A stretch of 64,000 nucleotides of DNA from Quadrisphaera sp. DSM 44207 (GTDB taxonomy: Bacteria; Actinomycetota; Actinomycetes; Actinomycetales; Quadrisphaeraceae). The position numbers were made by a program, and so were the translations under genes. The notes beneath the pieces are model-generated. The model was not told the origin of the DNA. It did not search any database and worked only from the letters and a program-made list of their open reading frames with translations. Numbering within the stretch: position 1 is the first letter of the stretch; the number at the start of each line of letters is the position of its first letter. Below are positions 28,524 to 40,656 of this stretch, piece after piece. The DNA is taken from assembly GCF_900101335.1 (NCBI RefSeq), contig NZ_FNKA01000001.1, positions 806,001 through 870,000 of the forward strand, written 5' to 3'.

Positions 28524-28576
28524 GGCGCGGGGCAGCCTACACGGCCCGGAAGGGGCCGTGCAGGACCGCCGCGCTG

Positions 28577-28658
28577 TGGCAGGTGCAGGATTCGAACCTG
28601 CGTAGGCTGTGCCGGCTGATTTACAGTCAGCTCCCTTTGGCCGCTCGGGCAACCTGCC
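28577..28658 (-). tRNA. tRNA-Tyr (GTA)
   Basis: 82-nt class II tRNA with a long variable arm, acceptor GGCAGGT with ACCTGCC, anticodon loop CTGTAAA gives GTA. First gene of the Tyr-Thr-Met cluster; a -10-like TATCCT (28668-28673) lies just upstream. Confidence 0.95.
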
Positions 28659-28667
28659 GCGGGAGCG

Positions 28668-28673
28668 AGGATA
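28668..28673 (-). promoter_or_regulatory. -10 element for the tRNA-Tyr-Thr-Met cluster
   Basis: TATCCT on the minus strand, nine bases before the mature 5' end of tRNA-Tyr. No clear -35 element. Confidence 0.35.
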
Positions 28674-28735
28674 GCAACCGCCGGGCGACGGGCGGACCGG
28701 GCCGCCCGACGAGCCGCACGAACCGGAGGACCAGC

Positions 28736-29227
28736 GTGGCCAGCGAGTCGTCGTTCGACGTCGTCAGCAAGGTCGACCGCCAGGAGGTCGACAACGCCGT
28801 CAACCAGGCCGCCAAGGAGATCTCCCAGCGCTACGACTTCAAGGGCACGGGCGCCTCGGTCGCCTGGAGCGGGCAGGGCATCGTGATGACCGCCGACAGC
28901 GAGGACCGCGTCAACGCGGTGCTCGACGTCCTGCAGACCAAGCTCATCCGCCGCGGCGTCTCCCTGAAGGCCCTCGACACCGGCGAGCCGCGCCCGTCCG
29001 GGCGGGAGTACCGCCTGGAGGCCTCGCTCAAGGAGGGCCTCTCGCAGGAGGACGCGAAGAAGATCGGCAAGATCATCCGCGACTCGGGGCCGAAGGGCGT
29101 CAAGACCCAGGTCACCGGGGACGAGATGCGCGTGAGCGCCAAGAGCCGCGACGACCTGCAGGCCGTCATCGCGCTGCTCAAGGGCTCCGACCTCGACGTC
29201 GCCCTGCAGTTCGTCAACTACCGCTGA
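28736..29227 (+). CDS. yajQ: YajQ family cyclic di-GMP/nucleotide-binding protein
   Basis: A 163-residue YajQ-family protein. It starts [20 protein letters not shown] at the GTG 28736, with GGAGGA upstream, and ends with [10 protein letters not shown], the family signature. YajQ members bind RNA or nucleotides, and some bind cyclic di-GMP; the role in actinobacteria is not established. Divergent from the tRNA cluster; its stop lies three bases before the next gene. Confidence 0.93.
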   Translation: MASESSFDVVSKVDRQEVDNAVNQAAKEISQRYDFKGTGASVAWSGQGIVMTADSEDRVNAVLDVLQTKLIRRGVSLKALDTGEPRPSGREYRLEASLKEGLSQEDAKKIGKIIRDSGPKGVKTQVTGDEMRVSAKSRDDLQAVIALLKGSDLDVALQFVNYR

Positions 29228-29230
29228 GCC

Positions 29231-30028
29231 GTGGCGGCCCGCCGCGCCAGCCGGCGCAGCACGCCCTACGGCGACGCGCCGGCGCAGGTGGCGGACCTGT
29301 GGCTGCCCTCCGGCGAGGCCTCGCGGGTCGCGGTGCTCGTGCACGGCGGCTACTGGCAGGCCGGGTACGACCGCGACCTGCAGGAGCAGCTGGCCGTCGA
29401 CCTCGTCGCCGGCGGCTGGGCGGTGTGGAACGCGGACTACCGCGCCGTCGGGGACGGCGGCGGGTGGCCGGCGACGCTGGCGGACGTCGCCGCCGCGGTC
29501 GACGCGCTCGGTCCCGCCGCGCGCGAGCACGGCCTGCCGCTGGACCGGGTGGCCTCCGCCGGGCACTCCGCGGGCGGCCAGCTGGCGCTGTGGGCCGCCG
29601 CGCGCGACCGGCTGCCGCAGGGAGCGCCCGGCGCGGCGGCGACCGGCTCGCCGCAGGTGCGCCCGGCGGCCGTGGTGGCGCAGGCCGCCGTGGCCGACCT
29701 GGTCGCCGCGCACCGGCTGGGGCTCGGTGACGGCGCGGTCGCGTCCCTGCTGGGCGGCGGCCCGCAGCAGGTGCCCGAGCGCTACGCCGCGGCCGACCCC
29801 TCCCGGCTGCTGCCCCTGGGCGTGCCGCTGCTCGTGGTCACGGGCGAGGACGACGACCTCGTGCCGCCGTCGATGTCGCAGCGCCTCGCCGCGGCCGCCC
29901 GCGCCGCCGGGGACGACGCGGTGCTCGAGGTCGTCCCCGGCGAGGACCACTTCGCGCACCTGGACCCGGCCTCGCGCTGCTGGGCGCTGACCCGCGCCTG
30001 GCTGGACGCCGTCCTGCCCCCGACCTGA
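29231..30028 (+). CDS. Alpha/beta hydrolase, kynurenine formamidase-like
   Basis: A 265-residue serine hydrolase. The oxyanion motif HGGYWQ (38-43), nucleophile GHSAGG (Ser113), a late acidic loop (GEDDDLVPP) and GEDHF with the catalytic His form a full triad. The HGGYW type occurs in arylformamidases and related esterases; the true substrate is unknown. The GTG at 29231 follows yajQ by three bases, so the two are likely co-transcribed. Confidence 0.85.
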   Translation: MAARRASRRSTPYGDAPAQVADLWLPSGEASRVAVLVHGGYWQAGYDRDLQEQLAVDLVAGGWAVWNADYRAVGDGGGWPATLADVAAAVDALGPAAREHGLPLDRVASAGHSAGGQLALWAAARDRLPQGAPGAAATGSPQVRPAAVVAQAAVADLVAAHRLGLGDGAVASLLGGGPQQVPERYAAADPSRLLPLGVPLLVVTGEDDDLVPPSMSQRLAAAARAAGDDAVLEVVPGEDHFAHLDPASRCWALTRAWLDAVLPPT

Positions 30029-30030
30029 GG

Positions 30031-30084
30031 CGCCCCGCTCGCCCGGCGCGCCCCGCTCGCCCGGCGCGCCCCGCTCGCCCGGCG
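30031..30084. repeat. 18-bp tandem repeat, three copies
   Basis: Three exact copies of an 18-bp unit (CGCCCCGCTCGCCCGGCG) starting at 30031, 30049 and 30067, beginning two bases after the hydrolase stop codon. Together with the hairpin at 30156-30192 it fills the 219-bp space between two convergent genes. Confidence 0.85.
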
Positions 30085-30155
30085 TCCTGACCCGACGTGC
30101 TGCGGCGCGGCCTGCTGAGCACGGGGCGCCCCCGTGCCCGTCCTACGAGCACCGG

Positions 30156-30192
30156 GCGCCCCCGTGCTCAGCCGAGGTGAGCACGGGGGCGC
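30156..30192. terminator. Bidirectional terminator between the hydrolase and htpX
   Basis: Perfect 15-bp inverted repeat (30156-30170 with 30178-30192) and a 7-base loop. A further related copy at about 30115-30136 could pair alternatively. It lies 55 bp from the htpX end and should stop transcripts from both sides. Confidence 0.7.
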
Positions 30193-30247
30193 TCGGTCGC
30201 CGGACCGCTCGCCGGGGCGAGGCCCGTCAGCAGCCGCGGTGGGCCGG

Positions 30248-31111
30248 TCAGTAGCCGCGGTAGCCGGTGGCCATCGCCTCGAGGCGGGCGATGCGCTCCG
30301 GCATCGGCGGGTGCGTGGAGAAGAACCGCTGCACGTCGCCGGACCGGAACGGGTTGGCGATCATCATGTGGCTGGCGGAGACCAGCTGGCGCTCGGGAGC
30401 CAGCGGGCGGGCCCGCACCCCCATCTCCAGCTTGCGCAGCGCCGAGGCGAGGGCGAGCGGGTCGCCGGTCAGCCGGGCCCCGTCCTCGTCGGCGTCGTAC
30501 TCGCGCGTGCGGGAGATGGCCATCTGCACCACGCCGGCCGCGATCGGGCCGAGGACCAGCACGAGCATCCCCGCGAACGGGTTGCGGTTCTCGCGGTCGC
30601 CGCCGAAGAACATCGCCATGTAGGCGAGGTAGGTGATGGCGCTGGCCAGCGCCGCCGCGATCGAGGACGTGAGGATGTCGCGGTTGTACACGTGCATGAG
30701 CTCGTGCCCGAGCACGCCCCGCAGCTCGCGCTCGTCGAGGATCTGCAGGATCCCCTCGGTGCAGCACACCGCGGCGTTGGCGGGGTTGCGGCCGGTGGCG
30801 AACGCGTTGGGGGCCGCGGTCGGCGAGACGTACAGGCGCGGCATCGGCTGGCCGGCGCGCTCCGACAGCTCCCGCACGATGCGGTGCATCACCGGCTGCT
30901 CGTACTCGGTCACCGGCCGCGCGCGCATGGCGCGGATGGCGAGCTTGTCGCTGTTCCAGTACGAGATGCCGGTGATGAGCAGCGAGAGGACCAGGCCGAT
31001 GGTCAGCGCTCCCGTGCTCTGCCCGAAGAGGAGGTAGCTGGCGCCGAGCACGACTGCCCCGAGCAGGGCGAAGAGCATCGCGGTCTTGGCGCCGTTGTAG
31101 TGGCGGTGCAT
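30248..31111 (-). CDS. htpX: Zinc metalloprotease HtpX
   Basis: HtpX, 287 residues, a membrane-bound M48 protease for membrane-protein quality control. Two N-terminal membrane helices, the zinc motif [12 protein letters not shown] and further hydrophobic segments are visible, with the third zinc ligand in REYDADEDG. The ATG at 31109-31111 has AAGGGA six bases upstream and gives the usual [13 protein letters not shown] start. Divergent from korA across a repeat-rich intergenic region. Confidence 0.94.
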   Translation of the reverse strand: MHRHYNGAKTAMLFALLGAVVLGASYLLFGQSTGALTIGLVLSLLITGISYWNSDKLAIRAMRARPVTEYEQPVMHRIVRELSERAGQPMPRLYVSPTAAPNAFATGRNPANAAVCCTEGILQILDERELRGVLGHELMHVYNRDILTSSIAAALASAITYLAYMAMFFGGDRENRNPFAGMLVLVLGPIAAGVVQMAISRTREYDADEDGARLTGDPLALASALRKLEMGVRARPLAPERQLVSASHMMIANPFRSGDVQRFFSTHPPMPERIARLEAMATGYRGY

Positions 31112-31157
31112 CGAGGTCCCTTCTTGACCGTTCCTTGACCCCAACGCCGAGGCGGTG

Positions 31158-31275
31158 CCCCACGTTCCCGCCGCGAGCGGCTGTCACGCCCTCGCCGCGG
31201 GCGGCTGTCACGTTCCCGCCCCGGGGGGTGTCACGCTCCCGCCCCGCGGGCTGTCACGTTCCCGACGGGACCTCG
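31158..31275. repeat. 23-24 bp tandem repeat upstream of korA and htpX
   Basis: Five imperfect copies with a conserved TGTCACG(T/C)TCCCGCC core; the core begins at 31158 (degenerate CCCCACG), 31182, 31206, 31229 and 31252, so the period is 23-24 bp. The array lies in the 250-bp divergent space between htpX and korA. About two helical turns per unit would put copies on one DNA face. Confidence 0.8.
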
Positions 31276-31361
31276 CGCGACCAGGGCGGCGTGGTGAGGG
31301 TCACCTACGATCGGAGCGCCCGGACGGGCATCCCCCTCGCGGACAGGACGTTGACCGCAGC

Positions 31362-33286
<1,925 letters not shown>

Positions 33287-33290
<4 letters not shown>

Positions 33291-34393
33291 CCGCCCTGAA
33301 CCTCGGCCTGCCCTCGCTGCGCACCGGCACGGACGGCGTGCCCGCCCTGCCCGACGGCGAGGCGCTCGGCAAGAAGGACTTCACCTCCGGCTCGGAGGTG
33401 CGCTGGTGCCCCGGCTGCGGGGACTACGCGATCCTCGCCGCCGTGCAGGGCTTCCTGCCCGACCTGGGCCTGCGCCGGGAGAACATCGTCTTCATCTCCG
33501 GCATCGGGTGCTCCTCGCGCTTCCCGTACTACCTCGACACGTACGGCATGCACTCGATCCACGGGCGCGCGCCGGCCATCGCCACCGGCCTGGCGACCTC
33601 CCGCGAGGACCTGTCGGTGTGGGTGGTCACCGGGGACGGCGACGCGCTGTCCATCGGCGGCAACCACCTCGTCCACGCGATGCGGCGCAACGTGAACCTG
33701 ACGATCCTGCTGTTCAACAACCGGATCTACGGGCTGACCAAGGGCCAGTACTCCCCCACCTCCGAGGTCGGCAAGGTCACCAAGTCGACCCCGGCCGGCT
33801 CCCTCGACGCGCCGTTCAACCCGGTCTCCCTGGCGCTGGGCGCCGAGGCGACGTTCGTGGCCCGCACCCTGGACTCCGACCGCAAGCACCTGACGTCGGT
33901 GCTGCGCGCGGCGGCGGAGCACCGCGGCACCTCGCTGGTGGAGATCTACCAGAACTGCCCGATCTTCAACGACGGCGCGTTCGACGTGCTCAAGGACCGG
34001 GACGAGTCCCAGGCCCGCCTGGTGCGCCTGGAGCACGGGCAGCCCGTGCGCTTCGGCGCCGAGGGCGCGGAGAAGGTCGTGGTGCGCTCGGCGTCCGGCT
34101 TCGGCGTCGAGGTCGTCGACGCCGGCGAGGTCGACTCCAGCGCCGACGGCCGCGAGGTCGTCGTCCACGACGCGCACGCGCCCGACCCCTCGCTCGCCTT
34201 CGCCCTCTCGCGCCTGGACGACGTGACGATGGCGCACGTGCCCGTCGGCGTCTTCCGCTCGGTGGCGCGGCCGGCGTACGACGACCTGGCCCGCGAGCAG
34301 CTGGCCGCGGCGCGCGAGGCCGTCGGCGGCCGCGCCACCGACGACGACCTCGCGGCCCTGCTCTCGGGGGCCGACACCTGGACGGTCGGGTGA
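33287..34393 (+). CDS. korB: 2-oxoglutarate:ferredoxin oxidoreductase, beta subunit
   Basis: KorB, 368 residues, carries thiamine diphosphate and an iron-sulfur cluster. The cluster cysteines include WCPGCGDY (about residues 44-51) and GIGCSSRFPYY; the TPP motif runs from GDGDALSIGGNH to LFNNRIYGLTKGQ. GTG at 33287 overlaps the korA stop. It functions only with KorA; the ferredoxin partner is not in this window. Confidence 0.93.
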
Positions 34394-34409
34394 GGCCGGG
34401 CCGGCGCCG

Positions 34410-35360
34410 GTGAGCTCGCGCGCCGGCGTCGCGTTCGGCCTGGGCGCCTACGTCCTGTGGGGCGCCTTCCCGCTGTACTTCCCCCTGCTGGCGCCGGCGG
34501 GCTCGCTGGAGGTTCTGGCCCACCGGGTGGTGTGGTCCCTGGCGGTGTGCGCCCTCGCGCTCACCGCCGCCTCGGCGGTGCCGGCGTGGCGGGCCGGCGG
34601 GTGGCGGCCGGTGCTGGCGCTGGCCCGCTCCCCCCGCCAGGTCGGCCTGCTCGCGGTGGCGGCGGGGCTGATCGCCGTCAACTGGGGCGTCTACATCTAC
34701 GCCACCACCTCCGGCCACGTGGTCGAGGCGTCCCTGGGGTACTTCGTCAACCCGCTGGTGACGGTGGCGCTGGCCGTCCTCGTGCTCGGCGAGCGGCTGC
34801 GCCGCCTGCAGCGGGTCGCCGTCGCGATCGGCGCCGCGGGCGTCGTCGTCCTGACGGTCGACCACGGGCGCCCCCCGTGGATCGCGGTCGTGCTCGCGCT
34901 GAGCTTCGGCGGCTACGGCCTGGCGAAGACGCGGCTCGGGGCGGGGCTGGGAGCGCTGACCTCGCTGACCGCGGAGACCCTGCTGCTCGCACCGGCGGCC
35001 CTGGCCTTCCTGGCGTGGCTGGAGGGCAGCGGACGCGGCACCTTCGCGCTCGACGCGCCCGCGCACCCGCTGCTGCTGGCCAGCGCCGGTGTCGTCACCG
35101 CCGTGCCGCTGCTGCTGTTCGCCGCCGCCGCGCGGCGCGTGCCGCTGACGACCACGGGCCTGCTGCAGTACGTCACCCCGGTGCTCCAGCTGGCCCTGGG
35201 GGTGCTCGTGCTCGGCGAGCACGTGCCGCCCTCGCGCTGGGTCGGGTTCGCGTTCGTGTGGGCCGCCCTGGCCGTGCTCACCGCCGACCTCCTCGGCGCC
35301 GGCCGGCGCGCCGCGCCCGCCGCGCCGGGGCCGGCGCGGCTCCCGTCGGGCACGCGGTGA
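34410..35360 (+). CDS. rarD: EamA family permease, RarD-like
   Basis: A 316-residue membrane protein with ten predicted helices in two EamA halves. The N-terminal GAYVLWGAFPLYFPLL is typical of RarD, annotated in enteric bacteria for chloramphenicol sensitivity but of unproven function. It starts with GTG at 34410, 16 bp after korB, so it may be transcribed with korAB. Confidence 0.87.
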   Translation: MSSRAGVAFGLGAYVLWGAFPLYFPLLAPAGSLEVLAHRVVWSLAVCALALTAASAVPAWRAGGWRPVLALARSPRQVGLLAVAAGLIAVNWGVYIYATTSGHVVEASLGYFVNPLVTVALAVLVLGERLRRLQRVAVAIGAAGVVVLTVDHGRPPWIAVVLALSFGGYGLAKTRLGAGLGALTSLTAETLLLAPAALAFLAWLEGSGRGTFALDAPAHPLLLASAGVVTAVPLLLFAAAARRVPLTTTGLLQYVTPVLQLALGVLVLGEHVPPSRWVGFAFVWAALAVLTADLLGAGRRAAPAAPGPARLPSGTR

Positions 35361-35373
35361 TCGTGTCCGAACG

Positions 35374-35405
35374 CCTCCGGAGCGCCCCTCGGCGACGCTC
35401 CGAGG
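35374..35405 (+). terminator. Possible hairpin after rarD
   Basis: A roughly ten-base-pair stem with one bulge (35374-35384 against 35396-35405), 13 bp after the rarD stop. Weaker than the other hairpins in this window. Confidence 0.35.
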
Positions 35406-35456
35406 ACCGGCACCTGGTGGAGGCGTCCGCGCCGCCGTCCCCTGCGACGATGGGGC

Positions 35457-36656
35457 GTGCACCGCACCGGCGCCCCCGACCGCCGCAGCGCGGCCCTCGT
35501 CGTCGTCGGCGTGCTGCTCGTCGCGGCCAACCTGCGCCCCGCGCTGACGAGCGTGGGCCCGGTGCTGCCCGCGCTGCGCGCGGACCTGGGGCTGTCGGCC
35601 ACGGCCGCGGGCTGGCTGTCGGCCCTGCCGCTGCTCGCCTTCGCCGCGACGTCCCCGCTGGTGCCCCGGATCGCGCGCGGGCTCGGGGCCGAGCGCACGG
35701 TGCTGGTGGCGCTGGCGGTGCTGCTGGCCGGCACCCTGCTGCGCTCGGGCGGAGGGAGCACGGCCCTGTTCGCCGGCACGGTGGTGCTGGCCGGCGGCAT
35801 CGCCGCGGCCAACGTGCTGCTGCCGGTGGTCGTGGTGGGCGCGCTGCCGCAGCGGGTCAGCGCCGTGACGTCCTGGTACGTCGCCACGATGACCCTCGTC
35901 GCCGCGCTGGCCTCCGGGCTGGCCGTGCCCGTGGCCGAGGCCTCGCGCAGCGGCTGGCGCACCGCCCTGGGCTGCTGGTCCGCGCTCGCGGTGCTGGGAG
36001 CGGCGCTGTGGCTGCCGACCGCGCTGCGCGCCCGCCGCGAGCGCCGCGCCCGCCGGGCCGCGGGCGCGGCGGCTCCCGCGGCCCGCCGCCTGCCGTGGGG
36101 GTCGCCGCTGGCCTGGGCCGTCACGACCTACCTGGCCCTGCAGTCCCTCGGCTTCTACACGATGGTCGCCTGGCTGCCGACGATCGCCGCGGACGCCGGC
36201 ACCAGCGCTCGCGGTGCAGGCCTGCTGCTGCTGCTCTACCAGCTCGTCGGCCTCGTCGCCGGGCTGCTCGTGCCCCTGCTCGTGCGGCGCTCACCGGACC
36301 AGCGAGCGGTCGCGGCGGGTGCCGCCCTGCTCAGCGCGACCGGGTTCGGCGGGCTCGCGCTGCTGCCCTCCTTGGCGCCGGTGTGGGTCTGCTGCGCCGG
36401 TGCGGGCGCGGGCCTGTCCTTCACGCTGGCGCTGACGCTCGTGGCGCTGCGCAGCGCCGACGCCCCGGGCGCGGCGTCCCTGTCGGCCATGGCGCAGACG
36501 GCCGGCTACCTCGTCGCGGCCGCCGGGCCGCTGCTGGCCGGGGCCCTGGGCGAGGCCACGGGCGGCTGGACGGCGCCGCTGCTGGTGCTGGTGGCCGTGG
36601 CGGTGGTCAACGCCGCCGCGGGGCTGCGGGCCGGGCGCTCCGCGGTGGTCGCCTGA
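35457..36656 (+). CDS. MFS transporter, CynX/NimT family
   Basis: A 399-residue transporter with 12 predicted helices. The block NLRPALTSVGPVLPALRADL near residue 25 marks the CynX/NimT branch (cyanate or nitroimidazole transport in Escherichia coli). The cytoplasmic loop is rich in Arg (RARRERRARR). GTG start at 35457. The substrate cannot be told from sequence or from its neighbours. Confidence 0.87.
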   Translation: MHRTGAPDRRSAALVVVGVLLVAANLRPALTSVGPVLPALRADLGLSATAAGWLSALPLLAFAATSPLVPRIARGLGAERTVLVALAVLLAGTLLRSGGGSTALFAGTVVLAGGIAAANVLLPVVVVGALPQRVSAVTSWYVATMTLVAALASGLAVPVAEASRSGWRTALGCWSALAVLGAALWLPTALRARRERRARRAAGAAAPAARRLPWGSPLAWAVTTYLALQSLGFYTMVAWLPTIAADAGTSARGAGLLLLLYQLVGLVAGLLVPLLVRRSPDQRAVAAGAALLSATGFGGLALLPSLAPVWVCCAGAGAGLSFTLALTLVALRSADAPGAASLSAMAQTAGYLVAAAGPLLAGALGEATGGWTAPLLVLVAVAVVNAAAGLRAGRSAVVA

Positions 36657-36706
36657 GCGGGCGGGCGGCGCCGACCGACCCGCAGCGCTCGGCCCGGGCC
36701 GCCGGC

Positions 36707-38161
36707 TCAGGGCTGCGACGCGTCGAGCCCGCCGCGGGCGACGACCCCGGCGTACCAGCGCCCGCTGTCCTTGACGGTGCGCCGCTGGGTGGCGTAGTCC
36801 ACGTGCACGATGCCGAAGCGCTTGGAGTACCCGTACGCCCACTCGAAGTTGTCCAGCAGCGACCACAGGTAGTAGCCGCGCACCCGAGCGCCGTCCTCGA
36901 TCGCCTGGTGCACCGCGGCCAGGTGCTGCTGCAGGTAGGCGATCCGGTCGTCGTCGTGCACCGCGCCGTCCTCGGAGACGACGTCGGGACAGGCCGCGCC
37001 GTTCTCCGTCACGTACAGGTCGACCTCGGGGAGCTCGCGCGCCAGGCGCACGAGGAGCTGGTGCAGACCGCGGGGGTCGATGCTCCAGCCCATGTCGGTG
37101 TACGGGCCCGGCTGCCGGGGGAACTCGACGTCCTCGCACGCCGGCCAGGCGCTCGCCGCGCCGTCCCCGTGCCCGTCGGACTCGTCCCGCGGGGAGGTGC
37201 CGTCCCACGCCCGCACCAGCGTGGGGCTGTAGTAGTTCAGCCCGAGCGCGTCGACCGGCTGGTGGACCAGCTCCAGGTCGCCGTCCTGGACGAAGGACCA
37301 GTCGGTGACGGAGGCGGTGTCCTCCAGCACGTCGGCCGGGTAGGACCCGCGCGTCGTCGGGTCGAGGAAGACGCGGTTCTGCAGGCCGTCGACGCGGCGG
37401 GCGGCCGCGGCGTCCGCCTCCGAGCCGCTGGCCGGGCGCACCCACGCCAGGTTCAGCGTCAGGGCCACCCGGGCCTGCGGCGCCGCGCGGCGCACCGCCG
37501 CGGTGGCCAGCCCGTGGGCGAGGTTGAGGTGGTGCACGGCGGCCAGGGCGGACGCCGGCTCGGTGCGCCCGGGCGCGTGGACGCCGCTGGCGTAGCCGAG
37601 GTAGGCGGAGCACCAGGGCTCGTTGAGCGTGATGAACGTGCCGATCCGGTCGCCCAGCCGGCTCGCGACGACCTCGGCGTACTCGGCGAAGCGCTCGGCG
37701 GTGGCGCGGTCCGTCCAGCCTCCGGCGTCCTCGAGGGCCTGCGGCAGGTCCCAGTGGTACAGCGTGGCGGCGGGGGTGATGCCGGCGGCGAGCAGCTCGT
37801 CGACCAGGCGGGAGTAGAAGTCGACGCCGGCCTCGTTGACCGGGCCCAGCGCGCTCGGGCCCACCTGCGGGGTGATCCGCGGCCAGGCGACCGAGAAGCG
37901 GTAGGAGCCGACGCCCAGCTCCCGCATGATCGCGACGTCCTCGCGGTAGCGGTGGTAGTGGTCGTCGGCGACGTCCCCCGTGTCTCCGCCCGCCACCCTG
38001 CCGGGGGTGTGGCTGAAGACGTCCCAGATGGACGGCGTGCGGCCGTCCTCGGCCACCGCGCCCTCGATCTGGTACGAGGCGGTCGCCGTGCCCCACACGA
38101 ACCCGGCCGGGAAGGCCAGGGCGGGTGCGGACGGGCCGGCGGTCTCCTGCGTCGGGCTCAT
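36707..38161 (-). CDS. Family 1 beta-glucosidase
   Basis: A 484-residue GH1 glycosidase. [19 protein letters not shown] opens the barrel; the acid/base Glu is in TLNEP (about residue 180) and the nucleophile Glu in VTENGAA (about residue 385), so the enzyme should be active. There is no signal peptide, so it is cytoplasmic. It probably cleaves imported cellobiose or aryl-glucosides. It stands alone, without a linked transporter or LacI gene. Confidence 0.93.
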   Translation of the reverse strand: MSPTQETAGPSAPALAFPAGFVWGTATASYQIEGAVAEDGRTPSIWDVFSHTPGRVAGGDTGDVADDHYHRYREDVAIMRELGVGSYRFSVAWPRITPQVGPSALGPVNEAGVDFYSRLVDELLAAGITPAATLYHWDLPQALEDAGGWTDRATAERFAEYAEVVASRLGDRIGTFITLNEPWCSAYLGYASGVHAPGRTEPASALAAVHHLNLAHGLATAAVRRAAPQARVALTLNLAWVRPASGSEADAAAARRVDGLQNRVFLDPTTRGSYPADVLEDTASVTDWSFVQDGDLELVHQPVDALGLNYYSPTLVRAWDGTSPRDESDGHGDGAASAWPACEDVEFPRQPGPYTDMGWSIDPRGLHQLLVRLARELPEVDLYVTENGAACPDVVSEDGAVHDDDRIAYLQQHLAAVHQAIEDGARVRGYYLWSLLDNFEWAYGYSKRFGIVHVDYATQRRTVKDSGRWYAGVVARGGLDASQP

Positions 38162-38185
38162 GCGTGGGTGTCCTCGCCTCTCGCC

Positions 38186-39223
38186 TCAGCTGCTGCGGTC
38201 GGTGACGCCGCGCGCGAACGCGACGAGCGCGTCCTTGACCGCGCCCGCGGGCAGGGGGTCCAGGGCGGCGACGGCGTCCTCGCCCCACTGGCGCGCCTGC
38301 GCCTGCGCCTGCTCCGTCACGGACGACGCGCGCAGCGCCTGCACGGCGGCGGCCAGGGCGTCGTCGCCGCTCAGGTCGCCGTCGAGGACCTCGACGAGGT
38401 CGCGGGCCTGCGCGTCCCCGCCCGCGGCGCGCTGGCGCGCCAGGAGCACCGGCAGGGTGGCCACGCCCTCGCGCAGGTCCGTGCCCGGGGTCTTGCCGGT
38501 CTGCTGCGTGGTCTCGGCGAGGTCGAGCACGTCGTCGGCGAGCTGGAAGGCCACGCCCACCCGCTCGCCGTAGGCCGCGACCACGTCGACGACGTCGCGC
38601 CCGCAGCCGGCCAGCCCGGCCCCGTAGCGCGCGGAGGTCGCGATGAGGGAGCCGGTCTTGTCCGCGAGGACCTGCAGGTGGTGGGCCACCGCGTCCTCGC
38701 CCGGGCGCGGCCCGGTGGTCTCGTGCATCTGGCCCAGGCACAGCCGCTCGAACGTCTCCGCCTGCAGCCGGACGGCGTCGGGCCCGAGGTCGGCGACGAG
38801 CCGGGAGGCGCGCGCGAAGAGCAGGTCGCCGGTGAGGATCGCGATGTCGTTGCCCCACAGGGCGTGGGCGGACGGCGCGCCGCGGCGCACGGCGGCGGAG
38901 TCCATGACGTCGTCGTGGTACAGGCTCGCCAGGTGGGTCAGCTCCACCGCGACGGCGGCCGTGAGCACCTGCGGGCCGGTGCCGTCGCCCAGCTGCGCGC
39001 AGAGCAGGGTGAGCATGGGCCGCACGCGCTTGCCGCCCGCCACCACCAGGTGCCTCGAGGTGGCGTCGGCGAGCTCGTCCGCGTGCGCGACGGCGGCGAG
39101 CAGGCGCTCCTCGACGTCGTCGAGGTCGCGGCTGATGGTCTCGGTCAGCGCCGGGTCGACGGCGGGCAGACCCGCGGACCCGCGCGCGGGTCCGCCGGGG
39201 ACCGACGACGGCGCCGGGGACAC
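38186..39223 (-). CDS. Polyprenyl diphosphate synthase
   Basis: A 345-residue trans-prenyltransferase that builds long-chain polyprenyl diphosphate, most likely the menaquinone side chain given its neighbours menJ and menG. The first aspartate-rich motif is YHDDVMD and the second is FQLADDVLD. GTG at 39221-39223 with AGGAG upstream is chosen over several earlier in-frame GTGs. A 113-bp gap separates it from menJ. Confidence 0.9.
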   Translation of the reverse strand: MSPAPSSVPGGPARGSAGLPAVDPALTETISRDLDDVEERLLAAVAHADELADATSRHLVVAGGKRVRPMLTLLCAQLGDGTGPQVLTAAVAVELTHLASLYHDDVMDSAAVRRGAPSAHALWGNDIAILTGDLLFARASRLVADLGPDAVRLQAETFERLCLGQMHETTGPRPGEDAVAHHLQVLADKTGSLIATSARYGAGLAGCGRDVVDVVAAYGERVGVAFQLADDVLDLAETTQQTGKTPGTDLREGVATLPVLLARQRAAGGDAQARDLVEVLDGDLSGDDALAAAVQALRASSVTEQAQAQARQWGEDAVAALDPLPAGAVKDALVAFARGVTDRSS

Positions 39224-39336
39224 CGCCGCTCCTGCCACCACACCGCCAGCGTAGGCCAGCCCCCGGCGGCCGGGGGGCCGGGATGGTGCGGGTCGCGCGA
39301 GCGGAGGCTCCGTGCGGCCGCGCGCGTCGGCGCCGC

Positions 39337-40656
39337 TCAGCGCGCCGGAGCGAGGCGGCTGAGGGCGGTGACGAGCCGGTCGGCGGCGTCGCCGCCGACC
39401 GGCTCGGCGAGGTTGGCGAGCAGCTTGACGACCACGCGCATCACCACCGGGCGCGGCAGGCCGTACCGGACGGCGGCGGCCATCACCGGCGGCTGGGAGA
39501 TCAGGCGCGCGAACGCGCGGCCGAGGGTGAAGTACCCGCCGAGCTCGGCGCGCAGGGCCTGCGGGTAGGCCTGCAGCGCCCGCTCGCGCGCGTCGGCGCC
39601 CGGGGCGCGCAGGGCGGCGGCGGTGACCTCCGCGGCCAGGCGCCCGGAGTGCATGGCGTACTCGATCCCCTCGCCGTTGAAGGGGTTGACCATGCCGCCG
39701 GCGTCCCCGAGCAGCAGCATCCCGCGGCTGGCGTGGGGGGTGCGGTTGAAGCCCATGGGCAGGGCCGCGCTGCGCACCTCGCCCACCTGGTGGGCCTCGT
39801 CGAGCTGCCACTGCGGCGGCAGCGTCGCCAGCCAGGCGCGCAGCAGCGCCCGCAGCCCGCCCGGGCCCGGCCCGCGCGAGGTGTCGACCACCCCGAGGCC
39901 CGCGTTCGCCGTCCCGTTCCCCAGGCCGAAGATCCACCCGTACCCGGGCAGCAGGCGCGAGCGGCGCGGCTCGCCGTCCCACAGCTCCAGCCAGCTCTCC
40001 ATCCACGGGTCGCCCGAGCGCGGCGTGGCGAAGTAGGCGCGCACCCCGGTGCCCAGGGGCCGGTCGGTGCGCCGCGCGATGCCGAGGGCCGTCGCCAGGC
40101 GCGCGGAGACGCCGTCCGCGGCGAGCACCACCGGGGCCCGGTGGACGACGTCCGGCCCGGCGCGCCGCCCCGCGTCGTCGACGGCGCGGGCGCGCACGCC
40201 GACGACGCGGCCGGTGGCGTCGTCGAGCACCGGCGCGCTCGCCGCCGTGCGCTCGAGCAGGCGCGCGCCGCCGGCGACCGCGTGGCGGGCGAGGAGGGCG
40301 TCGAAGTCGGAGCGGGAGCGCACGAGGCCGTAGGAGGGGAAGCTCGACAGCTCCGGCCAGGGGATCTCGTGCGCGCGCCCGCCGCCGACCAGGCGCAGGC
40401 CGCGCGTGCGCTGCCAGCCCTCGCCGTCGGTGGGCACGCCGAGGGCGGCCAGCTCCCGCACCGCCCGGGGGGTCAGCCCGTCGCCGCAGACCTTGTCGCG
40501 CGGGAAGCCGCCCTTCTCCAGCAGCAGCACGTCCAGGCCCGCGCGCGCCAGGTGGCGGGCGGCGGAGGAGCCGGCCGGGCCCGCGCCGACGACGATCGCG
40601 TCGACGCGCTCGCCCTCGCGCGCCGCGCCGTCCCCTGCGCCGTCCCGCGCGCTCAC
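39337..40656 (-). CDS. menJ: Geranylgeranyl reductase family flavoprotein, probable menaquinone reductase MenJ
   Basis: A 439-residue FAD enzyme. The dinucleotide motif [19 protein letters not shown] starts near residue 21, [10 protein letters not shown] follows, and [15 protein letters not shown] lies near the C-terminal third. In mycobacteria MenJ saturates one isoprene unit of menaquinone-9. The GTG overlaps the menG stop (GTGA), so both are translated together, which supports the quinone role. Confidence 0.88.
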   Translation of the reverse strand: MSARDGAGDGAAREGERVDAIVVGAGPAGSSAARHLARAGLDVLLLEKGGFPRDKVCGDGLTPRAVRELAALGVPTDGEGWQRTRGLRLVGGGRAHEIPWPELSSFPSYGLVRSRSDFDALLARHAVAGGARLLERTAASAPVLDDATGRVVGVRARAVDDAGRRAGPDVVHRAPVVLAADGVSARLATALGIARRTDRPLGTGVRAYFATPRSGDPWMESWLELWDGEPRRSRLLPGYGWIFGLGNGTANAGLGVVDTSRGPGPGGLRALLRAWLATLPPQWQLDEAHQVGEVRSAALPMGFNRTPHASRGMLLLGDAGGMVNPFNGEGIEYAMHSGRLAAEVTAAALRAPGADARERALQAYPQALRAELGGYFTLGRAFARLISQPPVMAAAVRYGLPRPVVMRVVVKLLANLAEPVGGDAADRLVTALSRLAPAR

